From Nocardia alni (GTDB lineage: Bacteria; Actinomycetota; Actinomycetes; Mycobacteriales; Mycobacteriaceae): a stretch of 58,252 nucleotides of DNA. The stretch is taken from positions 1 through 58,252 of the forward strand of contig NZ_JAGPOX010000051.1 in assembly GCF_019038435.1 (NCBI RefSeq), given 5' to 3'. The notes beneath the pieces were generated by a model. The model saw nothing but the letters and a program-made list of their open reading frames with translations. It had not been told where the DNA came from and ran no database searches. A program made the translations under genes and the position numbers. Positions 1 through 7,827 of this stretch are shown here, one piece after another (position 1 is the first letter of the stretch; every line of letters begins with the position of its first letter).

Positions 1-573
1 CGACAACTGGCAGAACCCGCCCGCCCGCGCACCACCAATCCCCGACCCGGGCACCGCAGGGCCGACCAGCCTGCCTGCCCCGCTACTGCGATGCGGATCA
101 GCCACAATGCCCACCGCCAGCACCCGATCCGCTGGAACCGGATTACCGGAACAGCCGATCGACGCCGCCACATCACCGGCGACATCCCCACCCTGACTGT
201 AACCGGCAATCACAAATTTCGTTGCCGGACAACGAGTTCCGAAATCCCGTAACACCCGGCGAGTGGCGGCAACACCCGCGACCTTGCTGTCACCGTACGT
301 GACACCGTTGAAGGCCGCGGCCGGATACGCCGGGAACCGAAACGCGAACCGGTCACCGAAACGCTGAGCCAGTTGCGTCGCGACCGGCGCCAGCAGACCT
401 ACGGGGACCCTCTCGTTCTTCTGCCCGCTGTCCTCCCACGTTCCACGCACGAATACTCCGGCCACGACCGGACATTGACTCGACCCCTGATCGGTCTGCG
501 CGCCCGCGACCGCGGGCATCACTGCTGCCACGACGAGCACGAACCCCACGACCAAAATCGCAACGACTTTCAC
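1..573 (-). CDS. Secreted cutinase / serine esterase, 3' end cut by the window edge
   Basis: Cutinase-family alpha/beta hydrolases cleave ester bonds of cutin, lipids or other hydrophobic polyesters outside the cell. The frame starts at a GTG at 573 and stays open for 191 codons to base 1. Residues 1-25 form a signal peptide: a Lys, a long Val/Leu/Ala core and an Ala-x-Ala-type end. The nucleophile motif GYSQGG is present, followed about 35 residues later by VADP, which carries the catalytic Asp. Paired cysteines are visible (QCP, TRCP, GCSG, GFC). The catalytic His should lie beyond the window. An ATG at 593 is in another frame and hits a stop after seven codons, so the GTG was chosen. Family sure; substrate unknown. 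Confidence 0.9.
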   Translation of the reverse strand, partial: MKVVAILVVGFVLVVAAVMPAVAGAQTDQGSSQCPVVAGVFVRGTWEDSGQKNERVPVGLLAPVATQLAQRFGDRFAFRFPAYPAAAFNGVTYGDSKVAGVAATRRVLRDFGTRCPATKFVIAGYSQGGDVAGDVAASIGCSGNPVPADRVLAVGIVADPHRSSGAGRLVGPAVPGSGIGGARAGGFCQLS

Positions 574-641
574 ACGGCCCCTGGGCCAGCCATACCTACC
601 ACTGCACTCGGTCAGTGAATTCTGTTCCAGCACAATGCGGT

Positions 642-887
642 TCACGAAGCCTCCCGAGCGCTCGCCTGACGCCGGGCGGCCACCCAGGCATCTACCTTCG
701 ACTGCTCCAACCGCAGCGGAGCGTTCGGCGAATCACCGCTCTTCCACGCCTGCGAATACAATTCGTGCCCGACAACACGCAAATGACGAATCCGATCCAG
801 GGAATCCCCGGTCCGCGCACTGATCTGATGAATATTCAGAATCCGATCAGCGGCATTGCACACGCATCGACTGCATTTCTCGACCAT
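642..887 (-). CDS. Small helix-turn-helix protein, excisionase/AlpA-like
   Basis: An 81-residue protein whose middle reads as a short winged helix-turn-helix (about residues 14-30), ending in LRLEQSKVDAWVAARR, the usual last helix of AlpA/excisionase-type and MerR-like mini-regulators. Such proteins bind DNA during excision of mobile elements or act as local repressors. A good GGAGGTG ribosome binding site lies seven bases before the ATG at 887. No integrase or phage gene is visible beside it, so a mobile-element origin is only an inference. Two cysteines near the N-terminus (EKCSRCVC) are unusual. Confidence 0.6.
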   Translation of the reverse strand: MVEKCSRCVCNAADRILNIHQISARTGDSLDRIRHLRVVGHELYSQAWKSGDSPNAPLRLEQSKVDAWVAARRQASAREAS

Positions 888-1073
888 CCGCTACACCTCC
901 AATCCCCATACACCGACATCCCTCCCCGCAGCGCCGAATTCAGCCATCCGCACGCGGGAATAGACAAGCCACCATGCGGGCCGCCTTATGCGTATCGGTA
1001 GAGAACAAGATAGGACAGCTCCAGACCAACACCGGAAGATGTGCATCTGTAGCCGATTAATTACCCAACGCAG

Positions 1074-1090
1074 GGTCGGCCTGGCCGACC
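1074..1090 (-). terminator. GC-rich hairpin downstream of the 91-residue hypothetical gene
   Basis: GGTCGGCC and GGCCGACC are exact inverted repeats separated by one base, effectively a six-base stem with a five-base loop. It lies 16 bases past the stop at 1107 on the minus strand. There is no T run, so it would be a hairpin-only terminator of the kind common in actinomycetes. Confidence 0.45.
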
Positions 1091-1106
1091 GATTTCAACA
1101 GAAGCG

Positions 1107-1382
1107 CTAAACATCGCTTTCGCGGGGGCGATGCATACGCACTCCGATGTCGCGCCATTCACGGACAGTCCGGCGATCAGGACGCCGGCGACCACGAACG
1201 GATCTGCGCCGCCGGATCATCCCGTCGATCTCGCGATCGTAAAGCCGCTCGGCCTGCTCGCTCAGGGTGTCATCACGCAGCACATAGGCCTGCTCGCGAC
1301 CGCGTGATCGATCATCGTCTGATTCTGGCTGCTCATCGATGCGGGCTATATCGCGCATCGGGCGCTGAGAGAGTGCATTCAT
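1107..1382 (-). CDS. Conserved-looking hypothetical protein, Arg-rich
   Basis: A 91-residue hydrophilic protein of unknown function. The start at 1382 is favoured over an upstream in-frame codon at 1481 because GGAGGG lies at a normal distance before it. The first half is acidic (IDEQPESDDDRSRGRE), the second strongly basic with RRRRSVRGRRRPDRR. No membrane segment or enzyme motif is visible. The basic tail suggests nucleic acid binding, but that is inference. It stands alone, with about 290 non-coding bases upstream. Confidence 0.6.
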   Translation of the reverse strand: MNALSQRPMRDIARIDEQPESDDDRSRGREQAYVLRDDTLSEQAERLYDREIDGMIRRRRSVRGRRRPDRRTVREWRDIGVRMHRPRESDV

Positions 1383-1676
1383 TGCAGCCCTCCTCGAATA
1401 AGTGCAACCGTCGAGACATGTGGATTTCAGGCATTGTCTCAGGAGGCACTCGCTACGCCGAGTCGACTTTCGCGACCGCATAACCGCAGCCGTTCGAGGA
1501 AAGCAGAACCCATTTACATGAACAGATTCTGTTGCGCTCGGCCTTCATCCGGTTCCGCTGAGCGGTTGCCGGGAATCCCAATTACTTGGGGTTACAGTTT
1601 CCAAGGTAACTCACATCACACCGTCATGCAAGCAGTTATGTCAGTTACCCTGATTTCCCATAACTTTGCCGCTCAG
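1383..1676 (-). promoter_or_regulatory. Non-coding region with repeated GTTAC/GTAAC half-sites
   Basis: About 290 bases between the end of the FAD oxidoreductase gene and the start of the hypothetical gene at 1382, so it should hold the latter's promoter. It is less GC-rich than its surroundings. GGTTACAGT (1590-1598), GGTAACT (1605-1611) and AGTTACC (1643-1649) form inverted and direct half-sites of one hexamer. No convincing gene is seen on either strand. Confidence 0.4.
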
Positions 1677-2708
1677 TCACGCTGTTGCTCGACTGATGAC
1701 TCGCGTCTGCTGGGTTCGTTCTTCAGTAATTCGGATTCGGCGTTCGGTCATTGCGTCGAACGGTGATTCGTCTGCGGTGATCGCCCGGTACAGCGCCAGG
1801 GCATCCTCGATGGCTTCACGGGCGCCGCGCGCTGCGGCGGGTGTGATGGCATGGTCCGCGTCTCCGCACAGGACGATGGGCAATTGGACTGCTCGAGCAT
1901 TGTCGAAGGGGACATTGCGGGCGTTGGAGACGTGCACAGCGTCGGTGGCGGCGAGGATGGTATCGATCAGACCACTGATCATGGGGTCCGCGGCTCGAAT
2001 GGCATCGGCCCAGTGTGCAGCTGGATGGGAACCGATGTCCTGCTGTGGCAGTGGTTCTCGGGTGAGGCGGGTGAACCAGAACACCGCTTTGTCATTCCAC
2101 ATGTGCCCGAATGTGCTGGTGGGCATGGGGCCTTCGCCGAGCTGGCCGTGGAAATGCATGACGTCGGGTTCGGTATCGAGCTGGACGGCGTGCGGGATCG
2201 TGCCGTAGATGACGACCTGCCCGGCGTATTCTGCGGGGCGCTCTGGTTCGAGGCGGCGGCGGGCGATTGAATCGATCCCGTCGGCGGCAATGACAAGTCC
2301 GTCGCTCGGGATGGCTCCGGTGCTGGCATGAAGCGCGCCAGTGCTCGGGTCCAAGTCGATGATGTCCTTGTCATAGTGGATCGGCGCGTTTGCCGCAGAG
2401 GCGAATTCGGTGAGCACGGCCATCAGGTCGGCACGCTGGTAGAGCCGGTGGCCTTGGCTGCGTGTGGCGCGGCGCTCCTCGGGCAGAAAATGGAATCGGA
2501 AGCCGGGCACGGTGTGCGAGCGCTCATGGAGCGCCTCGAGCGGTACGCCCAGCTGGGCCAAGGATTCATGTGCATGGCCATCGAGCACCATAAATGCGCC
2601 GTTCCCGGGCTCGGGCTGCCGCTCGTACACGGTCACGGGAACCTGGTTGCCAGCGAGCGCTCCGGCGAGGACAGTTCCGGCGATACCGCCGCCGAGGATG
2701 GTGACCAT
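1677..2708 (-). CDS. FAD-dependent oxidoreductase / monooxygenase-like protein
   Basis: A 343-residue flavoprotein of the PHBH-like class, which use FAD and NAD(P)H to oxidise small substrates. The N-terminal dinucleotide-binding motif GGGIAG (about residues 6-11) and the later FAD motif GDADHAITP (about 277-285) are both present. Usual monooxygenases of this class are about 380-400 residues, so this one is compact. The ATG at 2708 has AGAAGGGA just before it; an upstream start at 2756 would overlap the previous gene. It is the last gene of a minus-strand run with an XRE regulator, an ImmA/IrrE peptidase and a membrane protein, with a 13-base gap to the latter, so it is probably co-transcribed. 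Substrate unknown. Confidence 0.8.
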   Translation of the reverse strand: MVTILGGGIAGTVLAGALAGNQVPVTVYERQPEPGNGAFMVLDGHAHESLAQLGVPLEALHERSHTVPGFRFHFLPEERRATRSQGHRLYQRADLMAVLTEFASAANAPIHYDKDIIDLDPSTGALHASTGAIPSDGLVIAADGIDSIARRRLEPERPAEYAGQVVIYGTIPHAVQLDTEPDVMHFHGQLGEGPMPTSTFGHMWNDKAVFWFTRLTREPLPQQDIGSHPAAHWADAIRAADPMISGLIDTILAATDAVHVSNARNVPFDNARAVQLPIVLCGDADHAITPAAARGAREAIEDALALYRAITADESPFDAMTERRIRITEERTQQTRVISRATA

Positions 2709-2721
2709 GATGGATTCCCTT

Positions 2722-3837
2722 CTAGCGGTGCGTGATTCGTTCGTAACAGTCGGCAAGTTCGGCCAGCAGATCGCGATCGGGTGTCTCAGCAGTCAGGATA
2801 GCCACCGATGGCCCGCGGGTCGGAGTGTCAGGGATCGTGTTGTGATGGTGCAGCCGTGCGAGCGCTTCGGCGACGGCCACAGGCTGTTGCCGAGTGCCAT
2901 CGGGGAGGCCAGTCGCGAGGTAGGGGCTGACGGTGACGAGCCGGTCGCGGCATTCGATCCTGGTCCGCAGCAGCGCAGCATGAGGGCGCATCAACAGCGG
3001 CGTCCGGCCGGTGCGCGGATATGCAAGTTTGTGTGGGGATATGTCCTCGAGATCCTGCAGCAGGTTCCGCAGGGTGCGGGTGTCACGCCACGCTCGCCGC
3101 AGCGAGGCGAGTTGGCTGCTGCGATGTGCCACAGCCACAGCGCCGAAGGAGGCCACCCAGACGAGTGCACCGACGAAATAAGTCCATACCCACAGCCGCA
3201 CGATCAGATCCGACAGGCTCCATCCGCTGTGATCACCCCAGATCCGCAGCACCAGCAGCGGCGCGGACATGGCCAACAGCCACTGGCCGGCCGCGGCCAT
3301 GGTCATCGCCACACGCAGCGGACCATGGGACCGGCGGGCGACGCGCGCAGCCAGGTATCCGCTGGCTGCCAGAGCGAAGGGGAAATAGCACTGCACCACC
3401 AAGTAGTACCGAGTGGCCTCGGTACTCAACGGGCTGTTGCCACCGAAGTTATAGAGGGGTTCTCCGGCGGGGACCGCGATACCAGCAGCAATGGTCGCGA
3501 CAGCGGCGACGGCGGCCAGGCCGACCACGATCGTCGTGATCCGCCACGCTGGGGAAGTCCCATCGGCGTGTGCGTAGTAAGCGCAGGTTGCGCACCACGC
3601 GATCAGCAAGGTGAGGACCTGTATCGCGGAGGCAATGAAGGGGTGTCCGTCGGCGCGCTGATTTTCCGTGTGCGCCAAGGCTTCCAGAACCAGATTGGCG
3701 GCGGTCCCCACGAAGATGACGCTGATCAATGCCGAAGCGAGCGACGGCCGTCGAGCGGTCTGGTGTACTCGCCACACTGCGATAAGCGCGAAAACTACTG
3801 CGCGCAGCCACCATTCGGGCAAGCTGAGGCCGTTCAT
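2722..3837 (-). CDS. Multi-spanning membrane protein, MAB_1171c-like
   Basis: A 371-residue protein with about seven hydrophobic segments in its first 240 residues, followed by a soluble, Arg-rich C-terminal part of about 125 residues that begins near SLRRAWRDTRTLR. This architecture, next to XRE and ImmA/IrrE genes, is that of the uncharacterised actinobacterial MAB_1171c-type putative transporters. The ATG at 3837 follows GGGGAGGGG; the longer reading from 3954 would overlap the peptidase gene. The cytoplasmic tail may couple membrane state to the regulators upstream, but this is inference. No transport substrate can be assigned. Confidence 0.75.
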   Translation of the reverse strand: MNGLSLPEWWLRAVVFALIAVWRVHQTARRPSLASALISVIFVGTAANLVLEALAHTENQRADGHPFIASAIQVLTLLIAWCATCAYYAHADGTSPAWRITTIVVGLAAVAAVATIAAGIAVPAGEPLYNFGGNSPLSTEATRYYLVVQCYFPFALAASGYLAARVARRSHGPLRVAMTMAAAGQWLLAMSAPLLVLRIWGDHSGWSLSDLIVRLWVWTYFVGALVWVASFGAVAVAHRSSQLASLRRAWRDTRTLRNLLQDLEDISPHKLAYPRTGRTPLLMRPHAALLRTRIECRDRLVTVSPYLATGLPDGTRQQPVAVAEALARLHHHNTIPDTPTRGPSVAILTAETPDRDLLAELADCYERITHR

Positions 3838-3904
3838 CGGCCCCTCCCCGTGAGATACCGGGAGCGTCCAGCGAGGCTTTGCGGATAGTGCATCATGACG
3901 CTGC

Positions 3905-4429
3905 TCATGACCAGGCGATCCGGTCTTCGAGCGAGCGCGCCAGCCGTGCGGCACGTTCGTCGGTTTGCGCGGTCAGGCGTGCATCGCGGGCCGCGCCCAT
4001 CCAAGTGCTGATCGTGCGGGCGACGAACTCGGCGTCGCGCTCCAGCGGGTTGTCGTAGCTGCCAGTCCGGTGAGTGCCACGGAAAAGGCTCTCCGCGGCC
4101 TCGTTGGTGGTGCCCAGCATGATGTGGGCACTCTCGTGCATGACGATGTGCGCTTGATGCTCTGGGCTCGTGTTGACCTGCACCAGGATCAGATAGCCTC
4201 GGGGCGTGATGGCGGTAGCTCCGAAATATCCGGGCACCGCGAACAGGTGGTTGCGGTCGATCTCGATCTCGCACCCCAGTCGCCGAGCTAGCGCACCGAT
4301 GACCGCGTCGGGACCATCGGTGGCTTCGACGCCGAGCTGACGCAGCAGTTGCGCGAGCCGACGACGCAGCAGCATGTATCGGCACGGCACTTTCGCTGCC
4401 GGAGCTATCAGTAGTGGTGGGTCCTGCAC
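3905..4429 (-). CDS. ImmA/IrrE-family (M78) metallopeptidase
   Basis: A 174-residue protein with the zinc-binding HExxH motif as HESAH in VMHESAHIML, and downstream acidic residues (NEAAES, LERDAEF) that could supply the third ligand. M78 peptidases commonly cleave a partner XRE repressor to release a stress or mobile-element programme. The partner candidate is the XRE gene immediately upstream. The start is taken as the GTG at 4429 because GAGGAGG lies seven bases before it; GTG 4447 and an ATG at 4375 are alternatives. It is part of the minus-strand run 5706-1677. Confidence 0.85.
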   Translation of the reverse strand: MQDPPLLIAPAAKVPCRYMLLRRRLAQLLRQLGVEATDGPDAVIGALARRLGCEIEIDRNHLFAVPGYFGATAITPRGYLILVQVNTSPEHQAHIVMHESAHIMLGTTNEAAESLFRGTHRTGSYDNPLERDAEFVARTISTWMGAARDARLTAQTDERAARLARSLEDRIAWS

Positions 4430-4516
4430 GATCGAACCTCCTCGCACACGATGCGTAGTCGCATCACAGTGATTCGCCGAGCGGTACGAGCTGTAGGTCG
4501 GGCCGACGCCGTCTCG

Positions 4517-4927
4517 TCAGCGCCGAGGGCTGGATCTCTGCATCACCTTCTCCAAAATCCCGGCCAACTCGTCGAGGTCGGTGCCATCGCCGCGCAGAGC
4601 AAGGCCGACACCGACGTCACGGGCCTTGGCAACCAGGTGCAGGATCTCGTCGATACTTCTCACCTGTTCGTCGTTCCCCGGCAGCAGGTACAGGCCGGGG
4701 ACGTTGAAGTGCCGGGCGATCGCGGCGAGCAGGTCTGGGTCAGCGGGTTCGACGTCGTCGAAGGCGCCGCCGCGGATCTGCTCGATCTCCGCAGCGGACA
4801 TAGACCGACCCAGAGCCGCAGTGACCGATTGCGCTATCTCGTCGCTGGATTGCGGCGGCTCGTCCAGGGGATGGAAGGTGTCGATCAACCGATCGAGCCG
4901 CGAACTCAGCGATTCCGGGTCTGTCAT
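4517..4927 (-). CDS. XRE-family helix-turn-helix regulator, putative ImmA partner
   Basis: A 136-residue protein with an XRE-type DNA-binding region over about residues 10-85: LSSRLDRLIDTFHP, then a helix pair around GRSMSAAEIEQIRGG, then DPDLLAAIARHFNVPGLYL, a typical end of the five-helix fold. The C-terminal 50 residues form a helical extension that may dimerise or receive the peptidase. The ATG at 4927 has a strong AAGGAGG site. The peptidase gene starts 87 bases downstream. Role as repressor of this cassette is inferred from context. Confidence 0.75.
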   Translation of the reverse strand: MTDPESLSSRLDRLIDTFHPLDEPPQSSDEIAQSVTAALGRSMSAAEIEQIRGGAFDDVEPADPDLLAAIARHFNVPGLYLLPGNDEQVRSIDEILHLVAKARDVGVGLALRGDGTDLDELAGILEKVMQRSSPRR

Positions 4928-5067
4928 CCTCGCCTCCTTCTCATCCGGACAATGCCAGTTGGTTCCAGGTGCGGTGGAGATCTCGCGGGTACAGGCGCTA
5001 CTTGAAACTTTACCTGTCAACGACGATGAGCTGCGATTTCCAGTGCCCTGCCCCCGGTTGGCGGCGG

Positions 5068-5706
5068 TCATGGCTCTCCCCGCGTGCGCAATTGGTAGCG
5101 CTGTTCGAACTGGCACCGCAGGTCCTCGGTGAGTCCGTCGGTGTACCCCATGAGGTATCGGGCATATTTGCGCTCGAGCGCGTCCGGGTCGTCATCCGGC
5201 ACCGGGGTAGCCAGGATCGCGGCGAAGCCGAAGTCCATCAGAGGGTTGTTGCCGCCCCGGTTGCGTTCGAGGACATCGATGATCACGGGCCGGATGATCG
5301 CCGATACTGCCGCATCGAGAGTCTTCACCGCCTCGCTCATCGTGGCCGGAGTAGAGGCATGCAACCCCTCGTGCGCCCGCCACAACTCGACCACACGCGC
5401 GATATCCATCGGCACGCGACCAGCACCGGACTGCAGCTCGCGCACAGGCGCGTCATCGACGCGAGGCCGCCGCCCTTCGTAGTAGGCCGCCACAGCTGAC
5501 CCCTCCGGCCAGCCAAAGCCCGCGTCGAACTTCTGCCACGTCGACGGCTTGAGCTCGTCCGGCAGGCGCGCGTGCTCGGCGTCCATGACCAGATCCCGGC
5601 CCGGTCCACCTCGCTTCTGGACATCCTCGATCGCCCAGCCACGCCGGACTCGCGTGTCCTTCACCAGCCGCGCGAAGAACTCTCGTTGAGGACCCATGGA
5701 CATCAT
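5068..5706 (-). CDS. Helix-turn-helix regulator heading the ImmA cassette
   Basis: A 212-residue protein whose first 70 residues resemble an XRE fold adapted in actinobacteria (VRRGWAIEDVQKRGG, then STWQKFDAGFGWPEGS). The remainder is mainly helical with no known domain that I recognise. The start is ATG ATG at 5706/5703 behind GGAGGTAGG; the second ATG has the better spacing. It is the first gene of the minus-strand run and lies next to three AATCGACT repeats that could be its operator. It may repress itself and the divergent PAS-like gene. The regulator call is moderately sure. Confidence 0.6.
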   Translation of the reverse strand: MMSMGPQREFFARLVKDTRVRRGWAIEDVQKRGGPGRDLVMDAEHARLPDELKPSTWQKFDAGFGWPEGSAVAAYYEGRRPRVDDAPVRELQSGAGRVPMDIARVVELWRAHEGLHASTPATMSEAVKTLDAAVSAIIRPVIIDVLERNRGGNNPLMDFGFAAILATPVPDDDPDALERKYARYLMGYTDGLTEDLRCQFEQRYQLRTRGEP

Positions 5707-5937
5707 CCTACCTCCGATTCCATAGGTAATCGACTAATAATCGACTTACCTTTCGGTCAATCGGAAACATCGCTCCTAGCCACGCAAAAATCTGTTGAAA
5801 ATCGACTAGAAACCTATTAGTTTGTTATGACACCACTACCAACGAGGCGGGAAACCAATCGTCGCCACAGGTCGCGAGCGGACAGGTTCGTCATGTTCAA
5901 GTAACCGCTCCGTTGCACGGGGCAGATAAGGAGGCGA
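5707..5937. promoter_or_regulatory. AT-rich divergent region with three AATCGACT repeats
   Basis: AATCGACT occurs exactly at 5728-5735, 5739-5746 and 5800-5807, all on the plus strand. The first two are spaced by 11 bases, one helical turn. The segment 5700-5830 is strikingly AT-rich for this genome. It separates the regulator at 5706 (minus) from the gene at 5938 (plus), so it should contain both promoters and an operator read by one of the HTH proteins. Confidence 0.55.
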
Positions 5938-7062
5938 ATGGCCGTGACCGTACCTAACGCCCCGACCCCGAGGCCGCCATCACCTGCGTCGATGCCACGA
6001 CGCGTAACGCCCTGCGCCAGTGAACGCGCAGTCCGGCGCCCCTCCGGCGGATGGGTGGTCGCCGAGACACTCGACATTGAATCCACGCCGACAGTCATCC
6101 TCGACGGTCGCTATCTACGACGCTTCGCCAATCTGACTCGTGCCAGCATCGCCACGACCGCCGCCGAGGCCCGGCGCCTCGCGCCGCTGGTCCAGCGCTG
6201 CGCCGCTAATCAACGTCCCGAACACGACCAACTGCAACTGCCCTCGGGATCCGTGGTACGCATTGCCGCGACCCCGATCTTCGGCCCAGCCGAGCATGTC
6301 TACGGCGTCAGTGTGTGGGCCGGACCAGCGTCCGACATCGCCCCTATAGCACCGACTGTCGGTGCAATCCAATGGGACGCGGCGACCCTGCTCGCGACAA
6401 TTTCCCCTGCAATGCGAACTCTACTTGCCATTCCAGATACCGAATTCCAGTCCCCCATGACGTTTCCCACCCTACTCGCTCAATTCGACCGCTGGGACGA
6501 CCGCGCCGGGCTCCTGTCGCTACTTGATCCTTCCCACTCGGTCGACCACTGGACCGGCACAGCCACAACACAATTCCCACACGGCGGCCGACAGCACCTT
6601 CATATCGTCGCCAAAGCAGTCCCCGCGACCAGCACGATCCGCGCGCTCGTCTGCGACATCTCCCGCACCGCAACCCCACCAGCCGCAGACTCCATATCAG
6701 CCGCACTTCGACGAGCCCCGATCGCTCCCGGCCACGCACTCGCCATCGTCGACCTGACGACCGGCCTAATCCACGAATGGATCGGCGGCGGACCTTTCGC
6801 CAACTGGCGCAACCAGACTCCCCACATCCACCCCGAGGATTCCCCACTGATCACAGACACCTGCGCTCGCCTCCGGGCCGGAGCCCTCACCGTCACCATC
6901 ACAGCCAGGATCCGCTTCAACGATTCCGACAGCTGGATCCCGCTACAGACCACCTGGACCCTCCTCACCCATGACGATCGACCGCAGGCACTGGTCGACG
7001 TCGTCCGGCTTCCCGTCGTAACCCGTGAATCCGAGAAGGAGCCACGGGGAGCGGACACATGA
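5938..7062 (+). CDS. PAS/GAF-like sensory-domain protein, function unknown
   Basis: A 374-residue soluble protein behind an AAGGAGG site. Two regions look like PAS/GAF sensor folds: about residues 85-130 (LPSGSVVRIAATPIFG, then VYGVSVWAG) and about 205-350 (HGGRQHLHIVAKAVP, then ALAIVDLTTGLIHEWIGGG, IHPEDS, and DDRPQALVDVVRL). Proteins like this are frequent in mycobacteria and nocardiae and lack an output domain, as here. No catalytic motif is seen. It is divergent from the ImmA cassette and may share its control. GC content and codon use match the neighbours. Domain identity is by eye and moderately sure. Confidence 0.6.
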   Translation: MAVTVPNAPTPRPPSPASMPRRVTPCASERAVRRPSGGWVVAETLDIESTPTVILDGRYLRRFANLTRASIATTAAEARRLAPLVQRCAANQRPEHDQLQLPSGSVVRIAATPIFGPAEHVYGVSVWAGPASDIAPIAPTVGAIQWDAATLLATISPAMRTLLAIPDTEFQSPMTFPTLLAQFDRWDDRAGLLSLLDPSHSVDHWTGTATTQFPHGGRQHLHIVAKAVPATSTIRALVCDISRTATPPAADSISAALRRAPIAPGHALAIVDLTTGLIHEWIGGGPFANWRNQTPHIHPEDSPLITDTCARLRAGALTVTITARIRFNDSDSWIPLQTTWTLLTHDDRPQALVDVVRLPVVTRESEKEPRGADT

Positions 7063-7203
7063 GAGAGCTTCGTCTCCTGCGGTCTTCCAGATCCTCGCCA
7101 GACGCGAACGTCCGGCGCTGCCCGACTGAATTGGGATTTCTCCCTGTACCCCAGGTCTCCTGACCGGATACTTACCAATCGGCGCCCCAACCTGCTGATC
7201 GCA

Positions 7204-7249
7204 GGTTCGGAACCCTCCTGTAGATCAGGTCGCACGAGGGTTCCGAACC
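7204..7249. repeat. Perfect 13-base inverted repeat
   Basis: GGTTCGGAACCCT at 7204-7216 is repeated exactly inverted as AGGGTTCCGAACC at 7237-7249, with a 20-base loop that itself holds CCTG/CAGG. It lies about 140 bases after the PAS-like gene and just before Nudix and transposase remnants. It could be a terminator or the end of a lost element. Confidence 0.6.
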
Positions 7250-7399
7250 AACCCCTCCGGCTCTCGTAGCGGCCCCGCAGGTTTCCGCCGAACTCGAACG
7301 GTGCGCCACCAATACCAACCGGCATCGCGCTGCGCCGCTTCGTCGCCCTGCCTCACCGCACGCCGTCTGCCAGTGTGAAGCCCTCCAGAGATCCCTCGT

Positions 7400-7561
7400 T
7401 TCGCAATTCCCGGCGGCGGAGGGATGGACTTCGGCGAAACGGCCGACAAGTGCGCCATCCGTGAGTGCCGCGAAGAGACCGGTATCACCGCGTAGATCAC
7501 CGGATTGCTCAGCATCTACAGCAACCGCATCGTCGCCTACCGACGGCGAAACCCACGGTGA
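7400..7561 (+). pseudogene. Nudix hydrolase remnant
   Basis: One frame reads IPGGGGMDFGETADKC then AIRECREETGI, a complete Nudix box (G-x5-E-x7-REUxEExGU). A TAG stop follows at 7492-7494, four codons after the box; the continuation still resembles the family for a short stretch (ITGLLSIYSN) and ends in TGA. The expected N-terminal strands are not readable upstream, where the frame has a stop. Nudix enzymes hydrolyse nucleoside diphosphate-linked compounds. This copy cannot make a complete enzyme. Confidence 0.75.
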
Positions 7562-7780
7562 GGGCTGGCACGTGAACCACAAGAAGATCCAGCGCCTCGG
7601 CACGTCCACGACACCGAACCTGCCGGTCGCTGACGCCCCGAAGACGTCCAGTTCGACGCACGACTGACGGCCGCCCGGTCAAGATCGCATCGATCGTCGA
7701 TGAACACACCCGCGAATGCGTCGGCGGAGTTGCTGGCGCGATCTTGTCCCAGAGCAATCGCTCCACTGAGCGCTGAATCC
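7560..7780 (+). pseudogene. IS3-family transposase remnant, frameshifted
   Basis: Directly after the Nudix remnant one frame reads EGWHVNHKKIQRL, the region ahead of the integrase core in IS3 OrfB proteins. After a shift another frame reads TDGRPVKIASIVDEHTRECV, the first Asp block of the DDE catalytic core, and then runs to a stop at 7775-7777. The two pieces are adjacent, so internal sequence has been deleted. No intact transposase or clear terminal inverted repeats are present. Confidence 0.75.
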
Positions 7781-7827
7781 CAGGAGCTCCCGGCGACCAC
7801 AGGGGCGCCGACCAACCGCGGGCCGGG

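Noticed and set aside
4215..4230. CCGAAATATCCGG as another copy of the GntR-type motif
   Set aside because: It lies inside the ImmA/IrrE gene, away from any promoter, and shows that the AAATAT core alone is not specific.
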